Shown: piece after piece, positions 22,141 to 35,717 of the stretch
Layout: each line of letters starts with the position of its first letter
How positions within the stretch are numbered: position 1 is the first letter of the stretch
NCBI GenBank assembly: GCA_015847255.1
Contig: JADLZK010001339.1
Span: 434,001-498,000, forward strand
Length of the DNA: 64,000 nt
Reading direction: 5' to 3'
Source: Hyparrhenia diplandra
Taxonomy: Eukaryota; Streptophyta; Magnoliopsida; Poales; Poaceae
Notes under the pieces: model-generated
What the model was told of the DNA's origin: nothing
Seen by the model: only the letters and a program-made list of their open reading frames with translations
Database searches by the model: none
Program-made: the position numbers and the translations under genes

Positions 22141-22216
22141 ATGGCACCCAACCTCCGGGTTCTCCCACCCCATGATTGGCCCAAGTCCAATGTCGTGGAG
22201 GATGACCTCGCTAGTG
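22141..22216 (+). pseudogene. PF04195-like gag, N-terminal piece
   Basis: The ATG at 22141 opens MAPNLRVLPPHDWPKSNVVE and continues DDLAS, where element B is inserted (TSD TAGTG). The reading frame resumes at 29967. A TATAAAT box and a pyrimidine-rich leader precede it. Together with the continuation this is the start of a gag-region protein of the 'putative gypsy type transposon' family found in many grass elements. It belongs to the old GC-rich element that hosts A, B and F. Confidence 0.6.
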
Positions 22217-23566
22217 TGTTGGCATTTGTTAAGTGCTAAAAGAATATGAAGGATTACGCAGTTTACGTAACACCTACCATTGTAGCTTTTCCCTAGGATG
22301 AGTATTCTAGAGTATCGTATCCACAGGGAAGCTTTGGCTAAAGAATTCTAATAAGTCACAATCATGTATCCACTAACTTAGCAAACCACTAGAATATAGT
22401 GAGGGGGTGAGGTCAAAGGGAGAGATCAAGGTTCCTAGGTACTTCTCTATTACTTAGGTTCTATGATAGCAATTACACTAATGCAAACAGTTCCTTTCTA
22501 ACTCTCGAGAAAGACTGGGAAGAAGGTAGTTGGGAGAAGGCTGCCTAAAGCTCTACGAAACACCAACCCATACATGGTGGACTACAAAGGCCTGACAGGG
22601 CTGTCACCCCTGGGGCTACCACAACTATCCGTAGGTTTGGGCGCAACCTCAGGTAACCAATAGCCTAGACACCAAGTCTACACTATTGATTACTACTCTA
22701 GCTACCATGAATAACTAGAGTCCTCAATACGAGCGGAGATCCCATGCAATAGCATAACAACTATACTTAACCATATATGAAAAGCATGGAAATGAATAGA
22801 GAAGATAAATATATGAATCATAAGTCTTGTAGAGAAGATACAAAGACATACCATACTCTAAAGACATCTCCAGAATAAGAGCATAGCTCCACTCTCCTTT
22901 ACTCTTGATTAGATCTAAGTTAGATCTAATCTAGTTCTAATTACATGGCTAATCTACTTCTAATTACATGACTAATCTACTTCTAATCTACTTCTAATTT
23001 ACTAATCCTAGAGAGAGGTTATCCTTACATTGGGACACCTCTACAACTGAGAGATAATGAATAGAATGAGATAGAATGAATTAGGGTTTAGCCCTGGGGT
23101 CAGGGGGTCTTCTTATATAGGCCTTGGTGATGAATGATGACCATTGGATCAAACCGATCTTCAATAACGGTGTAGATACAACCTCAAGGTGGGTTACAAA
23201 CCGACCTACGAAGATGGGCCCGATTGGCTCTTGTGGCCGGCGCCGCAGACAATTTAGGGCGGCCGCCCAGCCCATGTGGCCAAACCATGTCATCTTTCTT
23301 CCGGTGTCTTCGGTACCTTCTAGAGTGTTTTAGTCCACATTTTGGGTCAAGTTACTTCACGGTTAAGTCTTGTCATCGTATGTGAGATATGTTCGGAACT
23401 TTCTCCATTCTATTCTGCATTTATCTGTTAAGTCCCTGAAAAGATATAAATCACCAAAGCTCGTGGAATTATGTTAGTTAGACCCCTAGTCTATGTTGAT
23501 ATTTAGATTAAGCCCTTATCCATGTTTAGTTGACTAGTAATATTTTTTGCTATAATGGTGTCAACA
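22217..23566 (-). repeat. Element B 3' LTR
   Basis: 1350 bp. Compared with 28535-29961 it lacks about 79 bases near 22408 and a few short pieces. TATA (minus) at 23113-23119, telobox (minus) at 23081-23089, ACCGAC at 23200-23205; the partner box of the inverted repeat has become GGTGGGTT. Confidence 0.92.
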
Positions 23567-23583
23567 AGTTCCCCATGCTTACC

Positions 23584-23604
23584 CTTTGCTAGTCCCTAGC
23601 AAAG
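23584..23604 (-). other. Pre-PPT hairpin (element B)
   Basis: Arms CTTTGCTAG (23584-23592) and CTAGCAAAG (23596-23604) are perfectly complementary around a 3-base loop (GGA in the element sense). It lies 18 bases from the LTR, just ahead of the polypurine tract. The same hairpin stands at the same place in H, K and L. Confidence 0.85.
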
Positions 23605-24337
23605 CCAAACTTAGCAATGGATCGGGAGTTGCTACAACGCTTTCACGCCTCAAAAGTACACTTGCTTTCAAACAAAATTTCTCCTCTATGTTAGAAAAAA
23701 CTTTTTCAACCTTCAACTTACCCACATTACCTTTAACCATGGGGCTTATAGCTTTTTCTTGGGATCTTGAGCAATTGAAAGATAGAACAATCAAGTCAAG
23801 CACCATGTCTCAAACTCTTTGTTCAACTATCATTCGGTTTTTTTGCGGGTTTTCAAAATAAAACTCAAAGTTCCTTAGTATGACTCTTTCTAGTCTCTCA
23901 TATGTGGTATTTGTGGATCCTCTCTAAGGCAATAATGTTGTGTTGCCTTTCTCTCATAATATGTGGTATTTTTGGAATAAGGCAGTAGGACACTATGCCT
24001 TCTTCTCTCTCACCCTATATCTAAGGCTTATATCTGGAGCTCTAGGTGGGAGAAAACTAAATCTACTTACTAAGCATATATTGTAAATTCAAGCAATGGA
24101 TCCAAAGTCACGAGTCACACTGATCAAGTGGTGCATGTGTGTGGTAGAAAGAATATAATGGATATGGTAGGGAATTATGGTAAGATGTATGGAATGAATG
24201 AGGTGTGTGCAAAGTGAGGGGAAAGCCTAATTCTACTTTTGCTCCTTGAGGAATTCATCTCTCTTTGGAATCTAGAATTTGGGAGAACCTGGGCTGTATA
24301 CTCTTTCTATATATATTTTTTTCTTTCTTTTTCTCTA

Positions 24338-24485
24338 TATTTTTCTATGGAGAGGCGGGCATCTAAGTACCCATTGTTTTATTGTGGACACTTGTCCATT
24401 TTTTTAACTCTCCTTTATTCTTTTCTTTTCTAGGGAGGTAGGCTCTACTCGCCCGTAGGACACTTGTCCATTTTTCATCTCCCCT
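24338..24485 (-). other. Conserved 3'-domain module (element B)
   Basis: Boxes GGACACTTGTCC at 24386-24397 and 24458-24469 with AGGGAGGTAGGCTCTACTCG between them; on the minus strand this is the same order as in A and L. Confidence 0.8.
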
Positions 24486-27400
24486 TTCTTCTTCTTTTTT
24501 TTCGACTATACAACCCAAGCCTTCTTTTTGCAATAAACTTGTAGAGAGATAGAAACAAGGATAAAGGAGCTTTTATGAAATGTAGGCTAAGTGGATATGT
24601 GTGGGGAATATTTTTTTGGTTGCTCTCTCCCGGGGTAGGAGTAGAACATTTTTGGTGGATATTTGGTGGATGCTTTGTGGATGCGTACTTCCCGGGGTAG
24701 AAATAGCATAAATGTAAGTGGAGTAGAGTGGAGCGGGGTAGAGTGTGGTGGAGTGGAGTGTGCATGATCAGCATGACAAGTTTCTAAGGGTCCACAACGA
24801 TTGAACAAACTCAATGCAAAAGCAAGCAGCCTATATATATGTCAAAAGGTTTTCCTAATCTAGAGAGCATGTATATATGGGCTGTGGTAGGAGGTTCAAC
24901 ACTCTTGTCACACAGGAACTTATCATGTGCACTTTAATTTTCAAAAAGATAAATCTCCGTAAATCTAGTATCACTAGGAGTAAGATAAATAGCAGGTCAG
25001 ACTCTCATATATCATATCCGTTAATTACCTAGACCTCGAGCAAGCAATTGCTACCCACAAAGTTTTAGGATCGAGCAAATCTCAAGTCAAAGCGGTTGCA
25101 TTAAAAGCTCGAGAGAAGAGAAATTAAGCTTGAAAGGTAGGTACTTGAAAGGAATTACGACGGAACAACTATTCATCATCTCCAAGGCTAGAGATTATCT
25201 TGAGTTTATTTTATTACCACACTCTAATAAAGACTCTTTAGTAAAGACCTGAATAGACTCTTTTTTATTTGGTTTCCTTGGTTATGCATCTTTTTTATTT
25301 ATTTTCAATAAAGTAAACAAATCTAGCTAATATATATAAGCATTGAGGATACTTATCTCGGATACATGGGGTTGCCCTCCCCCAAGCTGGATGTTGACAT
25401 AGTCTTCGATGTTCTTGATGGTTGGAAGTGGAGGTAGATAGTGATGGTGGGTGATTGATCTTCTTTTATTTGGACACCATGTGTGTCATGTCTCTCTTTC
25501 TTGGGATCCTGCTGAACTCAAATAGACAACAAAGCTAGTGGAACTTGATTAAGCGTTAGGGGTTAGCCATGTTGCTTCTTGTTGCCAATGATTAGGATTA
25601 TTCCTTTTAAGATAGTAGTTGGCAAAGCATTAATATTTTTTGGATTTTCTATGCAAATAAGGATGATGCATGCATATTTATTTTATTTTTATGCCACCAC
25701 AGTAAATATCCTTGTGGGTTGTTACACACCACAAAATTACTTACTTGGGGCTTAGAGTTTTTTATGTCTATGCAACAAACAAATCTTTATTTTTTCTTTT
25801 TTAAAGCAATGCTAGTGTTGTAATGTAAATATGCTAAAGGAAAATGATTATGTAATGCAAGGAAATAAATATGGATAACTACCGATCTTACCTTTTCGGC
25901 GAGGGTTCATTGTTTTAAGTCCTGCGAACGAGACTTCTTACCTTGTCATTTCCTTGAAGCGTATTATCCGATCTTGGATCAAGTTGTGCTCCCTTGAAAT
26001 GGTGAAGGACCACGTCACCCATGTTCTTAGCTGGTATTATGAGTTGGAGTGAAGCGTAAGCGACTTCTTGTTTAGTGTGCATGCTTGTAGGACATTCACT
26101 TGTTTGAATTCTGGAGAGGGGCGATAGGCTTCTCCACCATTTTTGCTCAAAGTGTGTCCTACTTGCAAAGTTAAGGTAGAGATCAAGTGCATGGGCTCGT
26201 GGTGGGAAAACACCAACAGAACCAAAACTTCATTTATTCTTCTCTAACCATAGGCACAACAAACAAGATAGAGTTGATTTCTTATAGGCTTTGGTTAGTC
26301 CTAACTTGGGTGACAAGATCATAAGATTGAGCATGAATGTTAAAAAAGTAAAAACTTTCAGCGGTTAGAAACAAACTCCTTGACTCTTGGAAGGGTTTTC
26401 TTGTCTATACATGATGTATCAAAGGCATGATTATCTTCTTCCAAAGCAAGATGTGCAACATTCTAGCTTACATGATTAGGACTATGAAATCAAGAGAGTG
26501 GTAATAGGAACAACTAAAGAAACAAAACATGTTGAGCGAATGAAGTTCGATCGGACAAGGTTGTTACTCTAACATGTTTTATTCTTTATTTATGAACAAG
26601 CCATACTTTAGGTAAAGCTTAAGTAATGACAACTTACCTCAAGATGTTACCTTATTATTGGAGTGTGACAAGCACCGTAACACCTTGTGGTGATTCTTTT
26701 CTTTACGCTCGAAGCTTTCCTTCTTTGGCCTCTTGTGTATCTTGCTCCTCACTTATCTCTTTTATTGTATCGTACTTTCTCTCTTGTTCTTTAAATTGTG
26801 CTAGGACCTTTTAGCTCTGTCATGGTTCTATTCCTGTAATATTAGTTGACACATATACCCGAAGGAATATACAAGTAATTGTAAACAAGGGTAGAATTGT
26901 CATGGAGCTCAAGGTCCCTTTTATGCTAGAAAAAGTTTTGGTTGGATATTTTAATTAGCAAGTACTCACTATTACTTTTTTTTCTCTAGTGGGAAATTTT
27001 ATTATATCTTAAGTTTGATTTTGATATATGACATTTATTAACCAATCAAACTTAAAGAGATAAAAGTAATAGTGAGTAGGGGGATTGCAAACCAACATGT
27101 CGAGTGATGGGAGCTTGAGTAGAGGAGGAGTATGTTGGATGATCTTTAGAGGAGTCGACCTTCCTCCCCATGCTTGAGCCTTCCTCGTCACTCGACACTT
27201 TAAGTGTGAATGCTGAAATCGTTCCTAATCATGTCTTTGTCTTTGATGTTCTTTTGATCTGTTTTTTTGTCCATCCACTTCCTTCGAATGAGAACTCTCT
27301 CTTTTTTTTTTGTGTTGTATGACACTCTTCTTCATTGAATGGACATAGCACAGATCCTTTCCTAAAAATATTAGTGGACACATACCCAGGGAATATACAA

Positions 27401-28507
27401 CATGGTTGAAGCGGGGGGTTATTGTCCAAGATTTATATGATTTCATCTATGCTAATGAAAAGGTGGTTCTTTGATTATTCTTAGCACAGAGATTTTATTT
27501 TTCATATCTTATAACTCATTTTATTTGTGGCTGCACTCTAGCATGTAGATCAAGGCAAAAGATAACTTGTAGCAAAAGACAAAGTAAATGATGAATGAGC
27601 CGTGTCTTTTGCACAAGGTTGGAGTTCATCGTATGCCTTGCTTCTTCTCTTATCCGAGTTCATCTCTTGACTTACCCGAATTGGATTTAAGAATTTTCTA
27701 CATGGGTTAGTCCAACACAATAACCAGTGTCTACACAAGCAATTCAGTTCAATAACCAAACTAGACTCCATGTCTAATTCAATTAAGGAAGGCTATTTAA
27801 CCTAAGCACCACGCTTAATTTAAAAGCCTTTGGAAGCATGTACACTACTTCCAAACCAAAACATACCATAGCAAACAAAGGTAACATGAAAGCATTATAG
27901 AGATTTATCCAATTAGAGATGAAAGAGCATGATCATGGTGAGGATTTTATTATTATTATTATTTTATTTTAGATGCAAAAATACATGGATGGATGTATGC
28001 AAAGGAACTAATCATGCAATGGATCTACTATGAGAAAATACAAACTAAGCGGAGTAAATGCATGAGTTGATCAAGTAAACATGCAATGCAATGCAAGAAA
28101 TTAAATGATAACTACTCAATCAATTTATAGTCCATGAGCAAGACTTTCTCACCTTTTTATCATACTTACCACAATGTGTGCTTTTGATGTACGTCACTTG
28201 AGATGTGTGCATTGAATTCTTGTGACGGGCGACTTCTTTTTCCAATCTACATATGGTTAGAATAATATATATTTAAATGCATACCTTTGAGATGGCGGGG
28301 GCTCCAATGTGTGATGAATCTTGTATGACCGGGCACCCAGGTTCTTCAATCTTTTCTTTTCTCGTGGAATCTTGTCGGAAGATCGCAGCGACATCTTTTG
28401 TCCTGTCTATTCCACAATTCAACGTAACAAGGATAATCCTACTAAAGCTAGTGATACACTAAATTAGCAGACATCATGATCATCATTAGAATCTTTAGGC
28501 CAATTGC

Positions 28508-28522
28508 TTCCCGCAACGGCGC
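28508..28522 (-). other. Primer binding site, tRNA-Asp-like (element B)
   Basis: On the minus strand GCGCCGTTGCGGGAA follows an A/T run after the 5' LTR. It resembles the tRNA-Asp complement TGGCGCCGTTGCCGGGGA with two or three mismatches. Confidence 0.65.
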
Positions 28523-28534
28523 AAAAAAAAAGCT

Positions 28535-29961
28535 TGTTGGCATTTGTTAAGTGCTAAAAGAATATGAAGGATTCTCGCAAGCGCCATTTAACACCTACCA
28601 TTGTAGCTTTTCCCTAGGATGAGTATTCTAGAGTATCGTATCCACAGGGAAGCTTTGACTAAAGAATTCTAATAAGTCACAATCATGTATCCACTAACTT
28701 AGCAAACCACTAGACTATAGTGAGGGGGTAATTGACAAAGGATAAGTTAATATCAAAGCATAAAATAATAACCTACCTAAGATATCAAAGAATAACTAAA
28801 CTAATCAAGAGGTCAAAGGGAGAGATCAAGGTTCCTAGGTACTTCTCTATTACTTAGGTTCTATGATAGCAATTACACTAATGCACTTTGGAGCAACAGT
28901 TCCTTTCCAACTCTCGAGAAAGACTGGGAAGAAGGTAGTTGGGAGAAGGCTGCCTAAAGCTCTATGAAACACCAACCCATACGTGGTGGACTACAAAGGC
29001 CTAACAGGGCTGTCACCCCTGGGGCTACCACAACTATCCGTCGGTTTGGGCGCAACCTCAGGTAACCAATAGCCTAGACACCAAGTCTACACTATTGATT
29101 ACTACTCTAGCTACCATGAATAACTAGAGTCCTCAATACGAGCGGAGATCCCATGCAATAGCATAACAACTATACTTAACCATATATGAAAAGCATGGAA
29201 ATGAATAGAGAAGATAAATATATGAATCATAAGTCTTGTAGAGAAGATACAAAGACATACCATACTCTGAAGACATCTCCAGAACAAGAGCATAGCTCCA
29301 CTCTCCTTTACTCTTGATTAGATCTAAGTTAGATCTAATCTAGTTCTAATTACATGACTAATCTACTTCTAATCTACTTCTAATTCACTAATCCCGAGAG
29401 AGGTTATCCTTACATTGGGACACCTCTGGCGAGAGATAATGAATAGAATGAGATAGAATGAATTAGGGTTTAGCCCCCGGGGTCGGGGTCTTCTTATATA
29501 GGCCTTGGTGATGAATGATGACCATTGGATCAAACCGACCTTCAATAACGGTGTAGATACAACCTCAAGGTCGGTTACAAACCGACCTACGAAGATGGAC
29601 CTGATTGGCTCTTGTAGCCGGCGGGCGGCCGCCGTACATTTATTTAGGCGGTTTGCCGGGCCCATGTGGCCAAACCATATCATCTTTCTTCCTCGGGTGT
29701 CTTCTGGTACCTTCTAGAGTGTTTTAGTCCACATTTTGGGTCGAAGTTACTTCACGGTTAAGTCTTGTCATCGTATGTGAGATATATTCTGGAACTTTCT
29801 CCATTCTTCTCTGCATTTATCTGTTAAGTCCCTGAAAAGATATAAATCACCAAAGCTCGTGGAATTATGTTAGTTAGACCCCTAGTCTATGCTGATATTC
29901 ATATTAAGCCCTTATCCATGTTTAGTTGACTAGTAATATTATGCTATAACAGGTGTCAACA
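28535..29961 (-). repeat. Element B 5' LTR
   Basis: 1427 bp. On the minus strand it has TATATAA (plus 29494-29500), telobox (29463-29471), ACCGAC (29534-29539) and the intact inverted repeat GGTCGGTT (29569-29576), ACA, AACCGACC (29580-29587). Confidence 0.93.
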
Positions 29962-29966
29962 TAGTG

Positions 29967-30404
29967 CTGGTGGAGCAGGGGCTGCTGCAGCCCGCCGGCA
30001 ACCAGGCGAATCCGGCGTGGCTGGTGCCGCATCACGGGGGACCGCGAACCTCACCCGCCGTCGGGGGTACATCGTGAGCTTCCCTAGGGCGCCATCGGCG
30101 ATTCGGGATGCCGCCAGCCGGTTCACGTGTGGACCGGCAAACTTCTATGGGGTGGAGTTGCATAACTTCCGCCCAAACTCGATCAGAGGCGGCTATCTTC
30201 GTCGCCGTCTGCGAGGGATACCGGGATCCCAAAGACACCGGGACCTCTGGCAGTTCCTCTTCAAGGCGGAGCGGACAACGATGAGCGACGTGGTAGGGAA
30301 GACGCACCGTGCGCTGCGCGTCAGCGGATGTTTGCTCCAGCCCCGCCGCCCGGAGGACTACATCCCGGCCGGCGAAGACGTCACACCAGGGGTGGCAGGC
30401 ATAG
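29967..30404 (+). pseudogene. PF04195-like gag, central piece
   Basis: Continues the reading frame of 22141-22216 across element B. Recognisable segments: RRGYIVSF, then after local frame changes ANFYGVELHNFRPNSI, DLWQFLFKAERTTMSDVVGK and VSGCLLQPRRPEDYIPAG. FYGVELHNF.PN and DLWQFLFKAE are hallmarks of the 'putative gypsy type transposon' domain (PF04195, recalled). Frame slips near 30080-30240 disrupt the stretch between them. Element F interrupts after EDVTPGVAGI, and 13 more bases (40213-40225) continue the frame as VVLPA before element G. Confidence 0.68.
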
Positions 30405-33400
30405 TGTAACACCCGGTTTTAAGAACAAAACCCGGATAATGCTATATGTGAGCCCTCGAAGTCAAATCTCACATATAGTTTACAAATAAATGATAGTATC
30501 AATTCACAATGCTTAAAATATACGAACATAATAAATAAGAAAATAACCTCAGCTAGTAGACAAGGGAAAAACACTCGATCTTAGGGTGGTGTAGACTCCA
30601 CGAGTGGACCGACCGACCTGGTTGATCACAAGCCTAACATCTCCCCGAGGTGTGGGGAAATAGCAAGGGTGAGCCCATGTCGAACTCCGCAAGCATAACA
30701 TGGGGTTACAAGGCTCAAAAGGCTAGACACTGGTTTAACTGCGGTAAGCATTTTAGTAAGTCAAAGTTTTAGCATTTATTTAGCAATAAGTTATGCTTAA
30801 CCCATTAACCCACATTATCATAAACATCGTTCTCATGACAGTCCATCATCATCATTCAGTTCCATTCTCATCTTATGTCCATCTCTCAGTATCATCACTA
30901 TTCTGTGATGTCTCCAAGGCCGTTCATGACCGCGAACACGGCTGATATATCGTTTAATTAACTCGTGCGAGGTGTACACTTTCACTACGAGTCATGATCC
31001 TCAAATGCATGGGTTAGCAAGGCCCAAAACATCCAAAAATCATATAAAGCCTTTCAAAGGTTCCCCTAAAAATATTAGTGGCCAACGAGCTACAACCCCG
31101 TTTCTCCCCATTACGGCAAGCCACCAACAAAGATAGGCAAAGCCCTTGAACGACTAAAGCCGAGCCATGTAGCCCCCATAGTTGTACTGTATATCCCGGA
31201 TGATCACAACAGATAAGTCCTTACGGAGAGTCCATAGCATCATGAAAAAGCATGAGCCCGACTCAAGTCATGTTGCCAACATTCAAGTCTTAACCATCAT
31301 ATCATATATTCATTGATATCATCATTATTTATGTAGAGCACTAGCAAAAACTACCCATATGCAATAACCCATAGGATTCCATGAACAAGATAATAAGCGG
31401 CTAGGATGTCCTTAAGGTTGACAAATTAGACACATGCATATGATTAAGTGATTAATAGTGAATAGGTAACAAGGATAGTCCCATGCTATACTTGCCTTAA
31501 ATTGAGATCCTTCTTCAATTCCAAAGCTCCAAAGAAATCCTTCTTGAACATCAACTTCTTCTTGATCACAATCTTCTTCGAGATCAACAACATAAAGCTC
31601 ACCCGATCTACTCGCCTCGATTCCAATCAAAGCAAATGCACAAACAAACATATGGATCCAATCATGCATGGCAAACAAGACTACCATTAGAACAGTACAC
31701 CAACAGTGGAAAAATAGTTTGAAAAGCACATAAAACTATTCTACACGTCACTACGATCACACAAACGTAAAGATCACCGAAATCGAGCTAAATCGCGTAG
31801 ATATGAATTTTGCAAGTTTATTAGTAATAAAATAATAAACTAATTATAAACTCGAAATTTAAAAGTTTGCAACCAGACCAACAGTGATATAAACATATAG
31901 GTTACGGAATTATGAATCTAACGAAAGTTGAACGGTTCAAATCGGATTTAAAATGAGAGAGAGATGGGGATTTGAATCAGAGTGGCAGTTCAGTAAATAC
32001 TGGGAACTCGATTTTCGAATTAAAAACTAAATAAAATCTGATTTGGAAACACGCGAGGGACTGGCCACAGATTTACGAAGAAAGACTGGGACTCTTTAAC
32101 AAAAGGCCGGTGAAGGGGTATGTTCTAATCTGAGCCATAGGTCGCAGATCAGACGGATTAGGATGATGGATGTACATATGTATTTCTATTGTATTTCATG
32201 ATTTATCTTTCTAAAGGAAATCGGCTAGAAAACATGTGATGTCATCCAATGATGTCATCAAGCTAGCAGATCAAAGAACCGTGCGTGGGAATATGGCGAG
32301 ACTAAGCAATGCCGGCGATGGCCACAAGGCATAGAACGTGAACATGACAAAGTGCTAGATGGGAGTTTGTGTAGATATGCTCACCATCAATGCATCAGCT
32401 AGCAATGCATAGCAAAGAGAACAGCCAGACGTGCTCGACATGGACAAGAAGTGCTTCACGTATAGCCTGTTGCAGAGGAGGGAGAAACGGTAGATGGAGA
32501 GCACGACTGCAGTGGCTGCGGCTCCAAGCTTCAGCAAGATCCAAAGTGAAACGTAGAAAACTAGCTAGGTCTTGACGGCGCACAGCGACGACCTGCAGCG
32601 TTCGACAACAGTTGGTATGGTGAACAAGGGAGAGCACAAGGTAAAAAGATGAAGGCATCGGAAGCTTTTCGACACCTTGACGCAGAACTCCGGTATCAGG
32701 TTGCGACTCCGGCAAGGCAGCAGTCGACGTCAAAGGCGGCAGCGGTCTTAGGTTCTCGACGAGATCGCGATGTGGTGGCGGCGTTAGAAGCTAGGGCGAA
32801 AAACAGCGGCACGACGACACGAGCTCTGCGGTTGCGGCGCTGTAGCTCGGCGTGAGCTAGGGTTTAGAATAGGGCTGCGATGCACAGGAGCTCCTATATA
32901 TATCTACGGAGTCTTGGGCCTGGGCTGCTGCACGTTTTTGTTCTGGGAAAAAGAAGACGTGATTTTGACCAGGAAAAGAACGTAGATAGAGCAGCTTGGA
33001 CTAATTTGAGATGGATACGGCAGCGTGAGGATATATGGTATGTAGAGCTTGCATATGCGGGTTAATATTCCCTTGCTGGCCACGGGAAAATACCAATCGG
33101 GCCAGACAACAAAGAAAGGAGAGGACCGACGGATTTGGCTGCCAGGCCAAATTAGAGAGGAAGGAAAAAGAATTTCTTTTCTTTTTATTTAAACCTCTTT
33201 TCAAGAAACTTTTCAAATAGATTTTTAAAATATCTTTTCTAATTTAGTCGAAACAAATCAGTACAAAAACGAATATGCAACAGCATGAGTGCACACACAA
33301 GGTTGCTAACTCCTATGATAAATTTTAATTTCATAAAAAATTTATTTTCCTATATTTTATGAGCACAAAAATACGTAAATAAATCATTTTATTCTATTTT

Positions 33401-33428
33401 CAAAAGATGTAAAATTTGGGTTGTTACA
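30405..33428 (-). repeat. Element F 3' LTR (minus orientation)
   Basis: 3024 bp. It contains a minus-strand TATATATA box near 32894-32903 followed by a transcript-like region. A 112-codon minus frame at 32395-32733 is present in both LTRs but overlaps the promoter-proximal region and has no known motif. Confidence 0.93.
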
Positions 33429-35712
33429 AATCTACCCCCCTTAAGATGAATCTCGTCCCCGAGATTCGAAGATAAAGATCGGGGTTTATTGAGACACTCC
33501 GCCTGCAAATCGTTGTCGCTCCTCGAGTAATTCCGTTTTTCGGGTGATGATTTTTTCCTTTGCTTTGCTAGCTTATCTTAACAACCTTACTCCGTGACTT
33601 GTTAAACTCATTCCAAATAGGTAGTTCAACAACTCTGAGTACTCCATCCAACTCCTAGTAACATCCAATTGTTAGCACACGTGTTACCTTTTTAGTAACC
33701 TTAAATGCGTTGTTGCAGCAGATGCTAGAACACTCTTCACACTGATGTGCTTTATGACCCTTTTGAGATTAAGCGCCTAACAATTCCTTGTCCCCGATAA
33801 TTCCAAACTACAACATCTTAAGCTCAAAATGTTCTGCTTTGTCACTTTCTAATCCACACTAATCCACCTCCTACGACGATACTCACCTCTAGTTCCTACC
33901 ATCCGGTGGTCAACAACGTTAGCCTCGATAAGGATAGATGGTCATATAAGACTTGTGATAATCCAAGAAATAAATAAACTCACAACTTAGAGCAACTCAT
34001 GACCTCCAGATAAGTTAAGGGAAACATGCATGTGAGATTAGGGCACTACCCCCTTAAGATAGGTTGACCAAGGGTAACTAGGGAGTAGCTTTGATAACCT
34101 TTTAGGTACCTTATCCACCATACCTTCCAATTGATTAGCATGACCCTCTTGATCCAAAGTAGGTTCTACCACCATCCTCCAAATATTTATAGTTACTCAA
34201 ACTTGAACATAATTCTCTAGTCCTTGTAGTTACTTCCATGTAATCCTGGTGATTCCTCTTACTTCAAAGCGATCTTATTGATTGCCAACTTTATAGAACT
34301 AACGACATTACTCGAGTTCCATAACTTGATCTTGGTGTCATTTGAACCTTCTTAGCATAACTCTTCTTTGCTAAGGGCATTGGCAACGACTTATGCATAT
34401 ATAGCTAAACTATCATCACCTTTTCTAAGTCATAACACTTGATTAGCCCAATCCAACTAGAACATGCAACGGAAGACCAACTTAGCAGTCCTATAAATTC
34501 CTACATTCCACGTAGATCTCACTCTTGTAAGCCATACAATTAACCAATAGTATAGTACCTCCCAATCGATATGCTTTACCATTGACTAGTCATCCAACCA
34601 CACTTAATATCTTCTCTTCTAGTACCATCTGGAGAGACTTGGGTAAACCTTTCTTCAACTTCCAATAGAATCATCTCATTCGAAGGAAACAATCTTGCAT
34701 ACTTGGACGGCTTCAACTCAACACCTCACTCTAGAGTTCTCCATGCAATCCACCATTAGAGATGTCATACCTAAGAAGGGATCTTCCTCCAAACTCACTC
34801 ACCATGATGCTTGTCGTAAGTATTGGAGCTTCTAGATTCATCATAGAACAACTGTAGAGAAGTCCAACATGCAACACATTCCTATGTCATTATTGCTAAC
34901 TTATCTTGAATTGTAAGTTGAACTCCAAAGTGTTGTGATAGCTTGAGACATAATCCAATCATGTCAAGCACACAAGCTCCTTGTAGACGATCCATCCGTC
35001 ATCAACCTTGAGTGAAAGATGCATGTGCTCAATGTTGACATCTCAACCATAAGATAGCATATGCTTCCGAGTGATGAACTAGAATATATCAATCTTCATC
35101 TTGCAACTTCTTCAGCGTGGCTACCCCCCCTTAAGAAAGGACTAACTAGGGGATCAACAAGGGGTAGCATAAATGTTCTCTTTATGTGAGTTAATCCATC
35201 TTAGTGACCTTATGATATCCAAGAAAACTCACGTGTATAGGCAAGACCAAGTATTCTGAGATTCCTCGCGAGAAGAAAAACAGCAGCTCAGTAAAACATC
35301 AATAATTTGAGTTCTTTTAATCCAAGAAAGTCATGCTTTACACCGTTGGAAAGCTTATGAAATTCTCTAAAACTTCCTTTTTAGTACTCGTCTCCAGATT
35401 CGACACTTAAGTTGGTCGAAAACAGTGCACAACAGAAACTAGTCCAGATTCCTGACAGCACAGTTGCATCATCTTGTGATTTTCATAACTCTAGAACCAT
35501 AACAAATATCAGGGTGATTCTTGTGGTCAGAGAAAGATATGGAAGTCTACTTTTGTCCAGGATTTTTTCATGATTTTTGGTCATCCAAGGGTAGAGGTAT
35601 AGGTCGAAGAAGACAGACTGCTCTGAAATGACATGATGGACAGAAAACAAGAAAACCAACCCTGACTATTTATTTCATTAATCCTTATACCTTAGACCTA
35701 TGAACTAAATGA
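33429..35712 (-). other. Element F interior, 3' part
   Basis: 2.3 kb without any open frame or retroviral motif on either strand. The left end carries the polypurine tract (33434-33444) and the CTCGGGGACGAGATTC stretch (minus strand) that normally follows the pol stop codon in Tekay-type elements. The rest looks like diverged or replaced sequence. Confidence 0.65.
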
Positions 35713-35717
35713 AATTG

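Larger units (their letters stand above)
21463..22216. other. GC-rich gypsy-type sequence between A and B
   Basis: 754 bases of the GC-rich host element: CCCGAGCCACGGGGCTCGGG near 21612 can form a hairpin, a TATAAAT box lies at about 22001, and a (GA)n microsatellite precedes the gag start at 22141. It ends with TAGTG, duplicated by element B. Confidence 0.55.
23567..28534 (-). other. Element B non-coding interior
   Basis: It aligns as reverse complement with A's interior (for example 27595-27700 with 16556-16670, and 27065-27215 with 17285-17420). No gag or pol motif is present. Near 25374-25390 lies a second purine tract (minus strand CCAGCTTGGGGGAGGG) resembling the polypurine tract by the LTR. 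ATT and poly-T runs are frequent. Confidence 0.75.
22217..29961 (-). mobile_element. Element B: non-coding gypsy-type LTR element (LARD-like)
   Basis: Target duplication TAGTG at 22212-22216 and 29962-29966. Read on the minus strand, the 5' LTR is 29961-28535, the primer site 28522-28508, the interior 28534-23567, the polypurine tract just before 23566 and the 3' LTR 23566-22217. It is the same family as A, but its interior is more complete (keeping hairpin and polypurine tract). No polyprotein remnants were found, so it must have moved with borrowed proteins. Confidence 0.93.

Noticed and set aside
31502..31690. Plus-strand ORF (MRSFFNSKAPKKSFL...), repeated at 38295-38504
   Set aside because: LTR sequence of F read against the element's transcription direction; the two copies diverge in frame after 30 codons.
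32395..32733. 112-codon minus-strand ORF, repeated at 39178-39516
   Set aside because: Present twice only because both are LTRs of element F. It covers the promoter-proximal region and has no recognisable motif or start context; repetition is not evidence of coding.
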